Source: Leptolyngbya sp. BC1307 | GTDB lineage: Bacteria; Cyanobacteriota; Cyanobacteriia; Phormidesmidales; Phormidesmidaceae | DNA length: 64,000 bases | Assembly: GCF_002286735.1 (NCBI RefSeq) | Contig: NZ_NRTA01000004.1 | Location: 62,001-126,000 of the forward strand | Reading direction: 5' to 3' | In this document: piece after piece, positions 18,151 through 27,614 of the stretch | Layout of the letters: the number at the start of each line of letters is the position of its first letter | Numbering within the stretch: position 1 is the first letter of the stretch | Program-made: the position numbers and the translations under genes | The notes under the pieces: model-generated | What the model was told of the DNA's origin: nothing | Database searches by the model: none | Seen by the model: only the letters and a program-made list of their open reading frames with translations

Positions 18151-19497
18151 TCAGCTGCTCGCGCCCTGTTCATTTTTGGGTAGCTCGCTTTCTGCCATTT
18201 TGGGTCCAGCCGGGTCACTGTGACTAAGCAGATAGATACTAGCCAATAGCCCCCAGCTGAGCACGTTGATGCGTGAGTCAAACAGCGTCACATCAAACAA
18301 AGCAAACATCAGGCAGCTCGCAAAAGCCAGCAGGTAGCCCAGCAAAATAGCGCGGTTTTCAGCAGGCAGCTTTCCCCAAATAAAGGTGCTCACACCCTCG
18401 TAGCACAGCCTCCCAATTACGACGCAAAAGCCCAGCATCACAGGGATACCAGCCTCTGATGCTAAAAACAGCCAGACATTGTGCGCATGGGCAATGCTGT
18501 CATAGCCAGGAATGCTGCCCGGTTCATAAGTCAGTCGCAGCCCTGCAAATCCCCACCCCAGCCAGGGCCGCTGCCAGATCATGTCTAAACCCAGTCGCCA
18601 AACCCCAATCCGAGGGTCTTGGGTAATCAGGGCCAGAGAAAGCGATCGCCCCCCAATCCCCCAAGCCAAAACAGCAGCAGCGATCGCCCCGCTTCCCACC
18701 AGCCCCGAGAGCATCACCCAGCGGTGACGACGGGCCGAGTATAGAGCGATCGCCACCAGCACAAAGGCGATCAGCACCCCATTGCGCGACCCCGTACAAA
18801 AGATAGCGACAATGCAGAGAGCGATCGCCCCAGCCTCAGCCCACTGCTGCCGGTTAAACCGGGTTTGCTTAGCAAGCCCCTTCAGCCCCAGCCCCAGCCC
18901 CAGCCCCAAAATAATCACCAGATAGGCACTCAGCGTGTTCGGATGGCTAAAGACGCTGTGAGCCCGGTGACCAAAATCAGGTTCATCGTATAGCCAGCCC
19001 AGCAGCCAGCCCAGTAGCCAGCCAGGTAGAGCAAGCGTGCGAATGCGCGGCGCAACGGTCTCAAACCTCAGCCCGTACTCAACCACTGCCAGCAAATTCA
19101 TCGGCACCGAGGTCAGCAGCAGCCATCTGGCCAGAGTTTCCAGCTTGATAAAAGGCTGCTTAACGACAGAAGGCACCGTCGCCAGAATGCCAAAGAAGAG
19201 AAAGAAGGGCAAAAAATTAGTGAGCTGCAAAAAAGCCTCACCCCGGTTCATCGCAAAGCTAGCGCTCAGCAGCAGCCCCCCGCTTAGCCAGCCAAAGCCT
19301 CGCTGCCCGCATAGCCGCCAAACCCGGCCACCCCGCTGAAACATAGCGGCAATTAGCAGCCCTAACATCACCACCAGACTGGCATAGCTAACGTATGGCA
19401 GCGCAATCAAACTTCCCAGCCAGACCTGCTCGCGGCGGGGTGGAGGCCCGCCGCGAGCAAACTGTAGTTTTCTCTTACCCTCTCCTAGCCGTATCAT
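18151..19497 (-). CDS. O-antigen ligase/polymerase family membrane protein (Wzy_C/WaaL-like)
   Basis: About 448 residues with 10-12 hydrophobic spans and the typical large extracytoplasmic loop before the conserved RPWLGWGFAGLRLTYEPG and HAHNVWLFLASEAG segments of the Wzy_C family. These proteins join or polymerise glycan repeats at the periplasmic face. The ATG at 19497 begins one base after the stop of the upstream glycosylphosphotransferase; an alternative start at 19512 overlaps it, so the two are translationally coupled. A (Leu-Gly)n run near residue 200 comes from a CCCCAG hexanucleotide repeat at about 18883-18907, a possible slippage site that keeps frame. Confidence 0.85.
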   Translation of the reverse strand: MIRLGEGKRKLQFARGGPPPRREQVWLGSLIALPYVSYASLVVMLGLLIAAMFQRGGRVWRLCGQRGFGWLSGGLLLSASFAMNRGEAFLQLTNFLPFFLFFGILATVPSVVKQPFIKLETLARWLLLTSVPMNLLAVVEYGLRFETVAPRIRTLALPGWLLGWLLGWLYDEPDFGHRAHSVFSHPNTLSAYLVIILGLGLGLGLKGLAKQTRFNRQQWAEAGAIALCIVAIFCTGSRNGVLIAFVLVAIALYSARRHRWVMLSGLVGSGAIAAAVLAWGIGGRSLSLALITQDPRIGVWRLGLDMIWQRPWLGWGFAGLRLTYEPGSIPGYDSIAHAHNVWLFLASEAGIPVMLGFCVVIGRLCYEGVSTFIWGKLPAENRAILLGYLLAFASCLMFALFDVTLFDSRINVLSWGLLASIYLLSHSDPAGPKMAESELPKNEQGASS

Positions 19498-19498
19498 C

Positions 19499-20965
19499 TC
19501 AATACGCACCATCCCCAGCTAAAACGACCCTAATAGTACGGATCAGAATGTAAATATCCAACCACATCGACCAGTTGCGAACATAGTAGGTATCAAAGTT
19601 AACCCGCTCTTCATAAGTGACGTTATTGCGTCCCGAAACCTGCCATAGCCCGGTGAGGCCAGGCAACACCTGCAAATACAGTTCAAACTTATCGCCATAT
19701 CGCCAAACCTCCTGATGCACGATTGGGCGAGGGCCAACCATACTCATCTCACCCCGCAGCACATTCCACATCTGCGGCAGTTCATCCAGGCTAGTCTGCC
19801 TCAAGAAATGCCCGACCCGCGTAATTCTCGGATCGGCCTTCAGCTTATGATCTTTCTCCCACAGCGCCCGCAGCTCAGGATGATCCTGCAAATACTGCTC
19901 TAGCGCTAAGTCGGCATTGAGCACCATTGAGCGAAATTTCCAAGCCTGAAACAGTTTTCCGCCTTGGCCGATACGGGTTTGCCGGTAGAAAATTGGCCCA
20001 GGTGAGTCACAGGCAATCAGCAAACTAATCACGGCAATCAGCGGCAGGGCCAACAGCCCGATTAAAAGCACCAGCCCCTTATCTAGGGTGGCCTTCAGCA
20101 GTCTAGGTCTGGGTAAAAAAAGCTGCTGCCGCGTTTCTAAGCCCAAAACGCCTCCCAAGTCTTTAGCAACAACCCAGAGACTGGCCATGCCAAACAGATC
20201 AGGAATAATCATTAGGTGAGGAAAGGTACGGCCATAGCGCTCTAGTAGCTGCATCAGCTGATGGCGGGCGACGCCCGGCATCGCCACGATCGCATAGGGA
20301 ATCTTCAGCTCTCGGGCTAATACCGGAGCAAGAGCCAGATTCCCCACCACCGGCACACCCGCTAAAGACCCATGCTTACCCGGATCGTCATCCAAAACAG
20401 CAATGGGTTTGAGCCCCAAGCTGGGCTGACGTTGCAAGGTGCGAATCACCATTTCTCCCGTCGCCCCCGCCCCCATCACCACCACCGGATAGCCCCACCA
20501 GGGCTGGCGAGCACACAGCGACCGAATACCATAGCGGCCAATAATCACAAAGACAATAGAGAACAGCCAGGCCATCAAAAAAGCCGCTCTAGAGTAAAGC
20601 GCGACCTCTCGAAAAAGAAAAATAGAGGAGCCCAATAGTAAATAGAGCAGCGTTGTCGTCAGGGTCAGGCGACGCAGCTCGTCTACTGGGCTCATAGCAA
20701 TTCCTGGGTAGAGGCTAGCCAGCGCGTAGGCCAGTATAAAAATGCCCGCGATCGGCCACAGCCGCCAGTATAGAGAAGGGTGAAATTGACCACCGAATAT
20801 CAGCCGCACCCAGACGCTAGCGACCCCCGCCAGCCCAAGACATAGCAGATCAATCGCGATCAGCGTAATCAGCGTGAGCCAGGGACGGGTAGAAACTCGG
20901 GCGATCGCCCGCTTAAGGCTAGTTCCACTAACACTGTTAGAGCTTGAGATTGGATAGATGGTCAC
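19499..20965 (-). CDS. Polyprenyl glycosylphosphotransferase (WbaP-type, initiates exopolysaccharide/O-antigen)
   Basis: About 488 residues from the GTG at 20965, preceded by TAGGACATGCCGCT. The frame is open to 21136, but its first 41 residues overlap the upstream gene and are basic and unlike the family. Four or five membrane helices, then a CoA-binding-like middle domain ([17 protein letters not shown]). The catalytic bacterial sugar-transferase domain is at the C-terminus: [45 protein letters not shown], then [14 protein letters not shown]. It transfers a sugar-1-phosphate, often galactose or glucose, to undecaprenyl phosphate. It is the first committed enzyme of this locus. Confidence 0.9.
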   Translation of the reverse strand: MTIYPISSSNSVSGTSLKRAIARVSTRPWLTLITLIAIDLLCLGLAGVASVWVRLIFGGQFHPSLYWRLWPIAGIFILAYALASLYPGIAMSPVDELRRLTLTTTLLYLLLGSSIFLFREVALYSRAAFLMAWLFSIVFVIIGRYGIRSLCARQPWWGYPVVVMGAGATGEMVIRTLQRQPSLGLKPIAVLDDDPGKHGSLAGVPVVGNLALAPVLARELKIPYAIVAMPGVARHQLMQLLERYGRTFPHLMIIPDLFGMASLWVVAKDLGGVLGLETRQQLFLPRPRLLKATLDKGLVLLIGLLALPLIAVISLLIACDSPGPIFYRQTRIGQGGKLFQAWKFRSMVLNADLALEQYLQDHPELRALWEKDHKLKADPRITRVGHFLRQTSLDELPQMWNVLRGEMSMVGPRPIVHQEVWRYGDKFELYLQVLPGLTGLWQVSGRNNVTYEERVNFDTYYVRNWSMWLDIYILIRTIRVVLAGDGAY

Positions 20966-21011
20966 AGCGGCATGTCCTACTCCCCGTCGGTGATGCCTGT
21001 CATATAGCCGG

Positions 21012-22130
21012 TCATTCACCCGCTTTGAACTGCACCCAGGCATTCTCAACAAAACCCTTAAACCGCGACTGAAAACACGCGATTGAGAACTTTTCGGCAT
21101 GGTCTTTAAGCGCACCCGATTCAAATTGACCCACACATGACTCTAGCCATTTGACCGACTGTACCAGACTTTCAACTGTCTGATGAGGAAAGAGTAGCCC
21201 GGTCTGCTGGTGGATCACCGTCTCAGCTTGCCCGCCTTTGGCATAAGCAATCACGGGTGCACCGGCTGCTTGAGCTTCAACTGGGGTAATGCCAAAATCC
21301 TCCTCTGGCGGAAAAATAAAGCCCCGACAGCGCTGCATGTAATCTTCTACCACGCTATCTGGCTGTTTGCCTAAAAAGCGAATATTGGGCTGGGCCATTT
21401 GCCGCATAGCCTTATCGCTGGGGCCATCGCCAATGATCACCAGAGGTAATCCCAATTGATTGAAGGCGGCAATGGTCAGATCGACCCGTTTATAAGGCAC
21501 AAATCGCGATACCGTCAGGTAAAAATCTTCCCGAGCGTAGTCTGCTCGAAACCGGCCAGTATCAACCGGTGGATAGATAACCTCAGCAGAACGACGATAG
21601 GTTTTTTCAATGCGCCGAGCGACATAGCGGGAGTTCGCTAAATAGTGATCCACCCGGTGAGCGCTCGCCACGTCCCATAGCCGCAAATAGTGCAAAACCG
21701 CGCGGGTCAATCCGCTTTTAAGGCCGCGCGTTAGCCCGGCCTGCCGCAGATACTGATGCTGTAATTCCCAGCCATAGCGCAGCGGCGTGTGTACATAGCT
21801 AATATGCAGCTGATCAGGGCGGGTCAGAATGCCTTTGGCCACGGCGTGATGACTCGAAATAATCAGGTCATAGGCGGCCAGATCGAACTGCTCAACTGCC
21901 AAGGGCATCAGCGGCAAATAGCTGCGAAAATGCCGCTCAGCAAAAGGCAGCTTTTGAATAAAGGAGGTGGTGACCGGCTTGTGCTGAATGAAATAACGCA
22001 GAGACTCAGGCAAAAAGTCTACTAGGCTATACAAATCCGCATCAGGATAGAGCTTGAGAATTTGCTCGACTACTTTCTCAGAACCGGCATGGCTAGTCAG
22101 CCACTCGTGAATGACGGCAATTCTCTTCAT
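21012..22130 (-). CDS. Family 4 glycosyltransferase (GT-B fold)
   Basis: 372 residues. N-terminal GT-B half begins MKRIAVIHEWLTSHAGSEKV. The C-terminal donor-binding half carries YLTVSRFVPYKRVDL, LVIIGDGP and the E-x7-E type element EDFGITPVEAQAAGAPVIAY. This architecture is typical of GT4 enzymes that add sugars to lipid-linked polysaccharide intermediates in the cytosol. It lies between a GT-A-like transferase and the glycosylphosphotransferase, all leftward. The 198-nt spacer upstream (22131-22328) is open in the same frame and reads as a membrane-like helix but lacks a standard start codon. Confidence 0.9.
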   Translation of the reverse strand: MKRIAVIHEWLTSHAGSEKVVEQILKLYPDADLYSLVDFLPESLRYFIQHKPVTTSFIQKLPFAERHFRSYLPLMPLAVEQFDLAAYDLIISSHHAVAKGILTRPDQLHISYVHTPLRYGWELQHQYLRQAGLTRGLKSGLTRAVLHYLRLWDVASAHRVDHYLANSRYVARRIEKTYRRSAEVIYPPVDTGRFRADYAREDFYLTVSRFVPYKRVDLTIAAFNQLGLPLVIIGDGPSDKAMRQMAQPNIRFLGKQPDSVVEDYMQRCRGFIFPPEEDFGITPVEAQAAGAPVIAYAKGGQAETVIHQQTGLLFPHQTVESLVQSVKWLESCVGQFESGALKDHAEKFSIACFQSRFKGFVENAWVQFKAGE

Positions 22131-22328
22131 AGCGGCGGCTAGTAGACTGGGATCTGGGGCGCGCAGCGTGCAGATTACCCGCCGCAGTTGGCTATGGCTG
22201 TCAACAACTTTCTCCAGAGCGCGCAGCAGCCTGCCAGCCAGCTTACCAGCAAAAAGCAGCCCCAGAAAGCCTCCTGAGACCGCCGCCGAAGCGATGAGAT
22301 ACGTTATGAGCTGAATCGACGGATGGGC

Positions 22329-23309
22329 TTACGTAACCGGGGCGCGATCGCTCTCACCCGATTGAGCCTTCATCCGGCTAGACAGCTTGCGCTGGAGAGA
22401 TGAGTAAGCCCTGACCGGAAACTCCCTAATCTGGTGAATAGCCAGGTTCCAAATGTAGCCATACTGAGGAAACTGACGCAGCAGAATGATCTCTGCAAAA
22501 ACGTAGAACCGGCCCCGGCGGCGATGCTCAGGCGGATTATCTTCTACGCGCAGCTGAGCCGGAGCCGGTAGCTGGTAGCCAATCACCTGATCGGGCTGAG
22601 CCGGATCGTAAAACTTAGCCTGCAAAGCCAAACCTAGCAGCCGATCTAAACACCAGAAAGGCAGATACTTAACCGGGCCAAAGAGATTGAACCCCTTTAA
22701 AATTTCTTGTAGGGCCTCCTGCACCATGGCGTTTATCCAGACCTTCTTATCGAAGTTTTCGGCGTGAGGCCCTAAGTGATCACGCCGACCGCGCCAGATA
22801 CAGCCCCAGTCAAACTTGTTATGCATGGGGGCAATCGGAATTTCTAGTAGATGGCCTTCGGCATATAGCCGCAGATTACCATCGGCCTTGCGGCAAATCG
22901 GTAGCGACGTGAGGTCTTCTGGCAACTCTTCCCAGGGAGCGTGCAGTGCGGCCTGGTCGCCATAGGCGTATTCTTCTTTGGCCAGGCGCATCACCCAGCT
23001 ACCAGGGAACTGCTGAAAATACCGCTCTGCCAGCGCCGGGACTTCGGGGTTGATATACTCGTCGCAGTTAAAGGTCAGCAGGTAAGTGCCTGAAGCGTTT
23101 AGCATACCGCTGAGACGCTGAATAATTTCGCCGCGAAAAGGGCTCACTAGCTGGCGCAGGCGACCGTCAGCGCAGGGCTCAGGGCAGACACCGGGCGGAT
23201 GCACCAGAATGAACTCCACATCGCCTTGCACTTTGAGCAATTCTTGCAGCCATTGAGCTGAGAACCCCTCTCGCATAGGTATGACAATAGAGAGGAAGGG
23301 AGGAGTCAT
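22329..23309 (-). CDS. Glycosyltransferase-like protein (GT-A/GT2-like)
   Basis: 326 residues from the ATG at 23309, which begins MTPPFLSIVIPMREGFSAQW; the longer frame to 23354 adds an unlikely N-terminus. The opening SIVIPxRE strand resembles the nucleotide-binding start of GT2 enzymes, and TYLLTFNCDEYINPE carries a DxE-like acidic motif where GT2 proteins have DxD. Later parts do not clearly match a family I know. It is first in the leftward polysaccharide operon and divergent from rfbC. The function is probably glycosyl transfer; the family placement is inference. Confidence 0.65.
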   Translation of the reverse strand: MTPPFLSIVIPMREGFSAQWLQELLKVQGDVEFILVHPPGVCPEPCADGRLRQLVSPFRGEIIQRLSGMLNASGTYLLTFNCDEYINPEVPALAERYFQQFPGSWVMRLAKEEYAYGDQAALHAPWEELPEDLTSLPICRKADGNLRLYAEGHLLEIPIAPMHNKFDWGCIWRGRRDHLGPHAENFDKKVWINAMVQEALQEILKGFNLFGPVKYLPFWCLDRLLGLALQAKFYDPAQPDQVIGYQLPAPAQLRVEDNPPEHRRRGRFYVFAEIILLRQFPQYGYIWNLAIHQIREFPVRAYSSLQRKLSSRMKAQSGESDRAPVT

Positions 23310-23658
23310 AGCAAAACGTCCTAAGGCGTACTGTCTTAAAAGCGCAGATCTCATAGCGCAGATTTTTGAAGCGCGAGTCTTAAAGTGCAGAGAGAGCAGC
23401 TATCTGGTTGCGCTGCTCTCCCATTATTCCCACAGTCTCTATTTACTAGGAAGCCGTACTGTTGTCTTTTTGAAAGATTTACGTGAGTATGAGCTGCCTG
23501 CGTTTTTCCGCTTAAAGGTAATTTGCGCCAGCGCTGCATAAGCTAAACATTGGAATAGGTATTGATCGATTGCAAAACCCGGTTTCTGCTATGGTTTTTC
23601 TCTCGCCCCGATCGCAGCCGTCAAGCGACCAGTTTAGTGTCGATTTAAGAGCTTCAGT
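23310..23658. promoter_or_regulatory. Divergent intergenic region between the glycosyltransferase operon and rfbCDAB
   Basis: 349 nt with no gene. It holds two direct copies of AGCGCAGAT (23341-23349 and 23355-23363), a third degenerate AGCGCGAG, and a GAGTCT (23375-23380). As the only gap between two divergent operons of one pathway it should contain both promoters, but I cannot place -10/-35 elements with confidence. Confidence 0.35.
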
Positions 23659-24294
23659 ATGCAGATTACGCCGACCAAAATTCCCGAAGTCGTCATAATT
23701 GAGCCTCGGGTTTTTCAAGATGAACGCGGCTTCTTCTTAGAGAGCTTTAATCAGCGAGCCTTTGATGAGGCTATAGTCGCTAGCTATTCATTCGTTCAAG
23801 ATAACCACTCCTCGTCTGCAGCTAATATCCTGCGCGGGCTACACTACCAGGTTAAACAGGCCCAGGGCAAGCTCGTGCGGGCGGTCGTCGGTAGCATTTA
23901 CGACGTAGCGGTCGATATTCGCCAGGGGTCACCGACTTTTGGCAAGTCGGTAGGTAAGATCTTGAGCGCCGAAAATAAAAAGCAGCTGTGGATTCCGCCA
24001 GGATTTGCGCATGGGTTTTATGTGCTCTCAGAAACGGCTGACGTGCTTTATAAAGCGACAGACTTTTACAGCCCAGCAGATGAGCGCTGCCTGGTGTGGA
24101 ATGATCCCGCGCTCAGTATTCAGTGGCCCACAGCAGGCCAAACGCCCGTGCTTTCGGACAAAGACGCGGCTGGAGAAACGCTAGCCTCAGCGGACTTGTT
24201 TGACTACGCAGACTTCAGCCGTGCAGACTTCAGCCAGGCCAACTCTGACCCTGCAAACCTTCCTGAAAACCTTGCAGAAGGTGCTAAGGCATGA
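23659..24294 (+). CDS. rfbC: dTDP-4-dehydrorhamnose 3,5-epimerase
   Basis: Third enzyme of dTDP-L-rhamnose synthesis. The cupin fold is marked by VFQDERGFFLESFNQ, ILRGLHYQ (catalytic His62), GKLVRAVVGSIYDVAVDIR, LWIPPGFAHGFYVL, Tyr131 and SDKD (Asp168). The family is usually about 180-185 residues; this one has 211. The extra tail (residues 178-203) reads ADLFDYADFSRADFSQANSD, which matches the A(D/N)LxX pentapeptide-repeat pattern. The last base pairs overlap rfbD as ATGA, so the two are translationally coupled. Confidence 0.95.
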   Translation: MQITPTKIPEVVIIEPRVFQDERGFFLESFNQRAFDEAIVASYSFVQDNHSSSAANILRGLHYQVKQAQGKLVRAVVGSIYDVAVDIRQGSPTFGKSVGKILSAENKKQLWIPPGFAHGFYVLSETADVLYKATDFYSPADERCLVWNDPALSIQWPTAGQTPVLSDKDAAGETLASADLFDYADFSRADFSQANSDPANLPENLAEGAKA

Positions 24295-25172
24295 GCATTT
24301 TGTTGATAGGCGCTCAAGGACAGGTCGGGCGGGAGCTGGTGAAAACGCTGACGCCGCTCGCACCGGTAACGGCAGTGGGCAGGCAGCAGCTAGATTTGAC
24401 TGATTTGGAGGCGATCGCCCATCAGGTAGCCGCCGCCCATCCCAAACTCATCGTCAATGCCGCAGCCTACACCGCCGTAGACCAAGCCGAAAGCGAGCCA
24501 GAGCTGGCCTACCGGATCAATGCAGAAGCCCCTCAGGCATTGGCGCAGTCAGCAGCTAAGTGCGGTGCCGCGCTGATCCATATCTCTACCGACTATGTGT
24601 TTGCTGGGCAGGCCGGGTCGCCGCGCTGTGAAGCTGACCCAACTGGCCCGCTAAGCGTCTATGGCAAAACCAAGCTAGCGGGGGAAGCGGCCATTCGCGC
24701 TGCTCTCGACCAGCACATTATTTTGCGGACGGCCTGGGTCTACGGCGCTCAGGGCAAGGGTAATTTCGTCAAGACCATGCTGCGATTGGGGAAAGATCGA
24801 GACCATCTCAACGTAGTGGCCGATCAGGTCGGGTCGCCGACTTGGGCCAGAGATATTGCGATCGCCATCGCGCAGCTCAGCCAGCAAGTGACTCAGAGGC
24901 CGGGCACTTACCACTACACCAACAGCGGTGTAGCCAGCTGGTACGACTTTGCGATCGCCATCTTCCAAGAGGCCCGCGCTCTGGGCATGCCGCTGCAAAT
25001 TCAGACGGTCAACCCCATTACCACAGCAGACTACCCCACTCCGGCCCAGAGACCGGCCTACTCCGTTTTGAACTGCCAAAAGACAGCTCGCCTCTTAGGG
25101 CATAGCGCCCCCTACTGGCGGGAGAGCCTGCGGGCCATGCTACAGGAGCTAGCTCAATCCGGGCACGATTAG
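24291..25172 (+). CDS. rfbD: dTDP-4-dehydrorhamnose reductase
   Basis: Fourth and last enzyme of dTDP-L-rhamnose synthesis, reducing the 4-keto sugar with NAD(P)H. 293 residues of extended short-chain dehydrogenase type: the nucleotide-binding loop LLIGAQGQVGREL, the NAAAYTAVDQAE segment, HISTDYVFAG and the catalytic YGKTKLAGE (YxxxK). The C-terminal part holds GTYHYTNSG and WYDFAIAIF, as in the family. It overlaps rfbC by 4 nt and is followed after 61 nt by rfbA. Confidence 0.95.
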   Translation: MSILLIGAQGQVGRELVKTLTPLAPVTAVGRQQLDLTDLEAIAHQVAAAHPKLIVNAAAYTAVDQAESEPELAYRINAEAPQALAQSAAKCGAALIHISTDYVFAGQAGSPRCEADPTGPLSVYGKTKLAGEAAIRAALDQHIILRTAWVYGAQGKGNFVKTMLRLGKDRDHLNVVADQVGSPTWARDIAIAIAQLSQQVTQRPGTYHYTNSGVASWYDFAIAIFQEARALGMPLQIQTVNPITTADYPTPAQRPAYSVLNCQKTARLLGHSAPYWRESLRAMLQELAQSGHD

Positions 25173-25233
25173 CCAGCGCTAACCCAGCCAATCCCCCCCC
25201 CTCTACGCTTGAAACTCACTCAGGGAAAATCGT

Positions 25234-26310
25234 ATGAAAGCACTGATCTTATCGGGCGGTAAAGGCACCCGCCTCAGACCGCTGACCTACACAGGCGCAA
25301 AGCAGCTAGTGCCCGTGGCTAATAAGCCCATTCTCTGGTACGGCATTGAGAGCCTGGTCGCTGCTGGCATCACCGAAATTGGCATCATTGTCAGCCCAGA
25401 GACCGGCCCAGAAATTGAGGCAAAAACGGGAAAGGGCGATCGCTTTGGCGCAAACATTACCTACATCTCTCAAGCCAGCCCCGACGGTCTGGCCCACGCG
25501 GTCAAAATCGCTCAGCCTTTCTTGGGTGATTCTCCCTTTGTGATGTATCTGGGTGACAACCTGATTCAAGACCATCTGGTCGAATTTGTGGCTGACTTTA
25601 AGGCCAAGCCGCTGGGCGCGATCATCATGCTCAAGCAGGTGGCAAACCCCACTGCGTTTGGCGTCGCGCAAATTGCCGCCGATGGCAGCGTTATCAAGCT
25701 GGTAGAGAAGCCTAAAGATCCGCCTTCTAACCTGGCGCTGGTTGGCGTGTACTTATTTTCGGCAGAGATTCATCAGGCGATCGCCCAAATCAAACCCTCA
25801 GCGCGCGGCGAACTAGAAATTACCGACGCCATCCAGCAGCTGATTGATACCCATCAGCCAGTCGAAGCGAAAGAACTCTCTGGCTGGTGGCTAGATACGG
25901 GTAAAAAAGACGATCTGCTAGAGGCCAACCGCATCATTTTAGATGAGTACATTACCCATCCACAAATTTTGGGCGACGTAGATGCGCAGAGTAAAATCAG
26001 TGGCCGTGTTGTGGTCGGGCAGGGCTCTCGGCTGACTAACTGCACCGTGCGTGGTCCAGTCGTGATTGGTGAAAACTGCGTTTTGGAGAACTGCTTTGTC
26101 GGCTCTTACACCAGCATTGCTGATAGTACCTGCATGATCAATGTCGAAATCGATCACAGCGTGGTACTGCAAGGCGCGACAATTTCAGGCATTCATCAGC
26201 GCATCGTCGATAGTTTGATTGGGGCTCGGGCCAAGCTGACCGTGACCGACCATCGACCCAAGGCACTGCGGTTCATGGTGGGGGACGACTCTACTATTGA
26301 ACTCACCTAG
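25234..26310 (+). CDS. rfbA: Glucose-1-phosphate thymidylyltransferase (long form)
   Basis: First enzyme of the pathway, making dTDP-glucose from glucose-1-phosphate and dTTP. The signature LILSGGKGTRLRPLTYTGAK opens the nucleotidyltransferase domain (about 1-230), with YLGDNLI and LVEKPKDPPSNLALVGVYLF. Unlike the approximately 290-residue E. coli-type enzyme, it has a C-terminal left-handed beta-helix of hexapeptide-like repeats (about 245-345, for example VVIGENCVLENCFVGSYTSI), giving 358 residues. This is the long RmlA type common in cyanobacteria and actinobacteria. Confidence 0.93.
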   Translation: MKALILSGGKGTRLRPLTYTGAKQLVPVANKPILWYGIESLVAAGITEIGIIVSPETGPEIEAKTGKGDRFGANITYISQASPDGLAHAVKIAQPFLGDSPFVMYLGDNLIQDHLVEFVADFKAKPLGAIIMLKQVANPTAFGVAQIAADGSVIKLVEKPKDPPSNLALVGVYLFSAEIHQAIAQIKPSARGELEITDAIQQLIDTHQPVEAKELSGWWLDTGKKDDLLEANRIILDEYITHPQILGDVDAQSKISGRVVVGQGSRLTNCTVRGPVVIGENCVLENCFVGSYTSIADSTCMINVEIDHSVVLQGATISGIHQRIVDSLIGARAKLTVTDHRPKALRFMVGDDSTIELT

Positions 26311-26363
26311 TCTGCTATTTTGCTTTCAAACCCCGTCTCTCCAACAAACTATTTCTCACAATC

Positions 26364-27425
26364 ATGACAAAACGAGTTCTCATTACCGGCGGAGCTGGAT
26401 TTATCGGGTCTAACTTTGTCCATCACTGGTGTAAAAATCACGAAGGGCGAGCGGTTGTTTTAGATATTTTGGGCTATGCAGGGAATAAAGAGAATTTAGC
26501 CGGACTGGAAGGCCAGGATAGATTTCGCCTGGTCAAGGGAGATATTTGCGACAGTCAATTAGTTGCAGCTTTGCTGGCAGAAGAAGAGATCGATACAGTC
26601 ATTCACTTTGCAGCTGAGTCGCATGTAGACCGCTCAATTTTAGGCCCTGCCGCCTTTGTCCAGACTAACGTAGTTGGCACCTTTACCCTGCTAGAGGCCT
26701 TTCGCGATCGCTGGCAAACCCAAGGCAAACCGGCTGACTATCGCTTTCTCCATGTCTCCACCGACGAAGTATACGGCAGCTTAGAAGCAGACGGCCCTGC
26801 CTTTACAGAAACCACGCCCTACGCACCCAATAGTCCTTACTCAGCGTCTAAAGCAGGCAGCGATCATCTGGCCCGTGCCTATTTTCACACCTACGGCATG
26901 CCCACCCTGATTACCAACTGCTCAAATAACTACGGCCCCTATCAGTTTCCCGAAAAGCTAATTCCGCTCATGTGCCTCAACATTTTGCTCGGCAAGCCGC
27001 TGCCGGTGTATGGCGATGGCCAAAATGTGCGCGACTGGCTGCATGTGAGCGACCACTGCGCCGCAATTGATGGGGTGCTGCATCAGGCAAATCCAGGCGA
27101 TGTCTATAATATCGGCGGCAATAACCAGGTCAAAAATATAGATATCGTCCATCAGCTTTGCGACCTGATGGGTGAACTAGCCGGTGACCTCCCGCAGCCA
27201 CCCCGTGAGCTAATCACCTTCGTCACCGATAGACCCGGCCACGACCGCCGCTATGCGATGGACATCGCCAAAATTCAGCGAGAGTTGGGCTGGTCGCCCG
27301 CCTATGACTTTGCTACCGGGCTGCGGCAAACGGTCGAGTGGTATTTGAATCATCGCGACTGGTGGCAACCGCTGCTCTCTGACGAGTACAAGGGCTATTA
27401 CGACCGGTTATATGGCGATCGCTAA
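26364..27425 (+). CDS. rfbB: dTDP-glucose 4,6-dehydratase
   Basis: Second enzyme of the dTDP-rhamnose pathway, an NAD+-dependent extended SDR. 353 residues: VLITGGAGFIGSNFVHHW at the N-terminus, HFAAESHVDRSI, the catalytic STDEVYGSL region (Thr-Asp-Glu) and YSASKAGSDHLARAY (YxxxK). NYGPYQFPEKLIPL and RDWLHVSDHC then match the substrate-binding half. It closes the rfbC-D-A-B operon, 53 nt after rfbA. The gene order is a complete four-step pathway. Confidence 0.95.
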   Translation: MTKRVLITGGAGFIGSNFVHHWCKNHEGRAVVLDILGYAGNKENLAGLEGQDRFRLVKGDICDSQLVAALLAEEEIDTVIHFAAESHVDRSILGPAAFVQTNVVGTFTLLEAFRDRWQTQGKPADYRFLHVSTDEVYGSLEADGPAFTETTPYAPNSPYSASKAGSDHLARAYFHTYGMPTLITNCSNNYGPYQFPEKLIPLMCLNILLGKPLPVYGDGQNVRDWLHVSDHCAAIDGVLHQANPGDVYNIGGNNQVKNIDIVHQLCDLMGELAGDLPQPPRELITFVTDRPGHDRRYAMDIAKIQRELGWSPAYDFATGLRQTVEWYLNHRDWWQPLLSDEYKGYYDRLYGDR

Positions 27426-27614
27426 TCATCCCCCTTCAGCACTCTCCCACTCAACAGTTCTACAGCAGGCAGTCGGTCAGGTGGGGCATCGCAGACACAC
27501 TCAGCCGTTGCCCTCACGGAATACGAGAGCCTAAGCAGCCAGATCGAACAGCAACACTTCTGTCATGACCCTATATCCAGACAGTCATGTACAGCTCACC
27601 CTGAATGACAGCAA

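Noticed and set aside
22111..22314. Plus-strand open frame of 67 codons
   Set aside because: It is antisense to the membrane-like spacer frame and the GT4 start and has no ribosome binding site.
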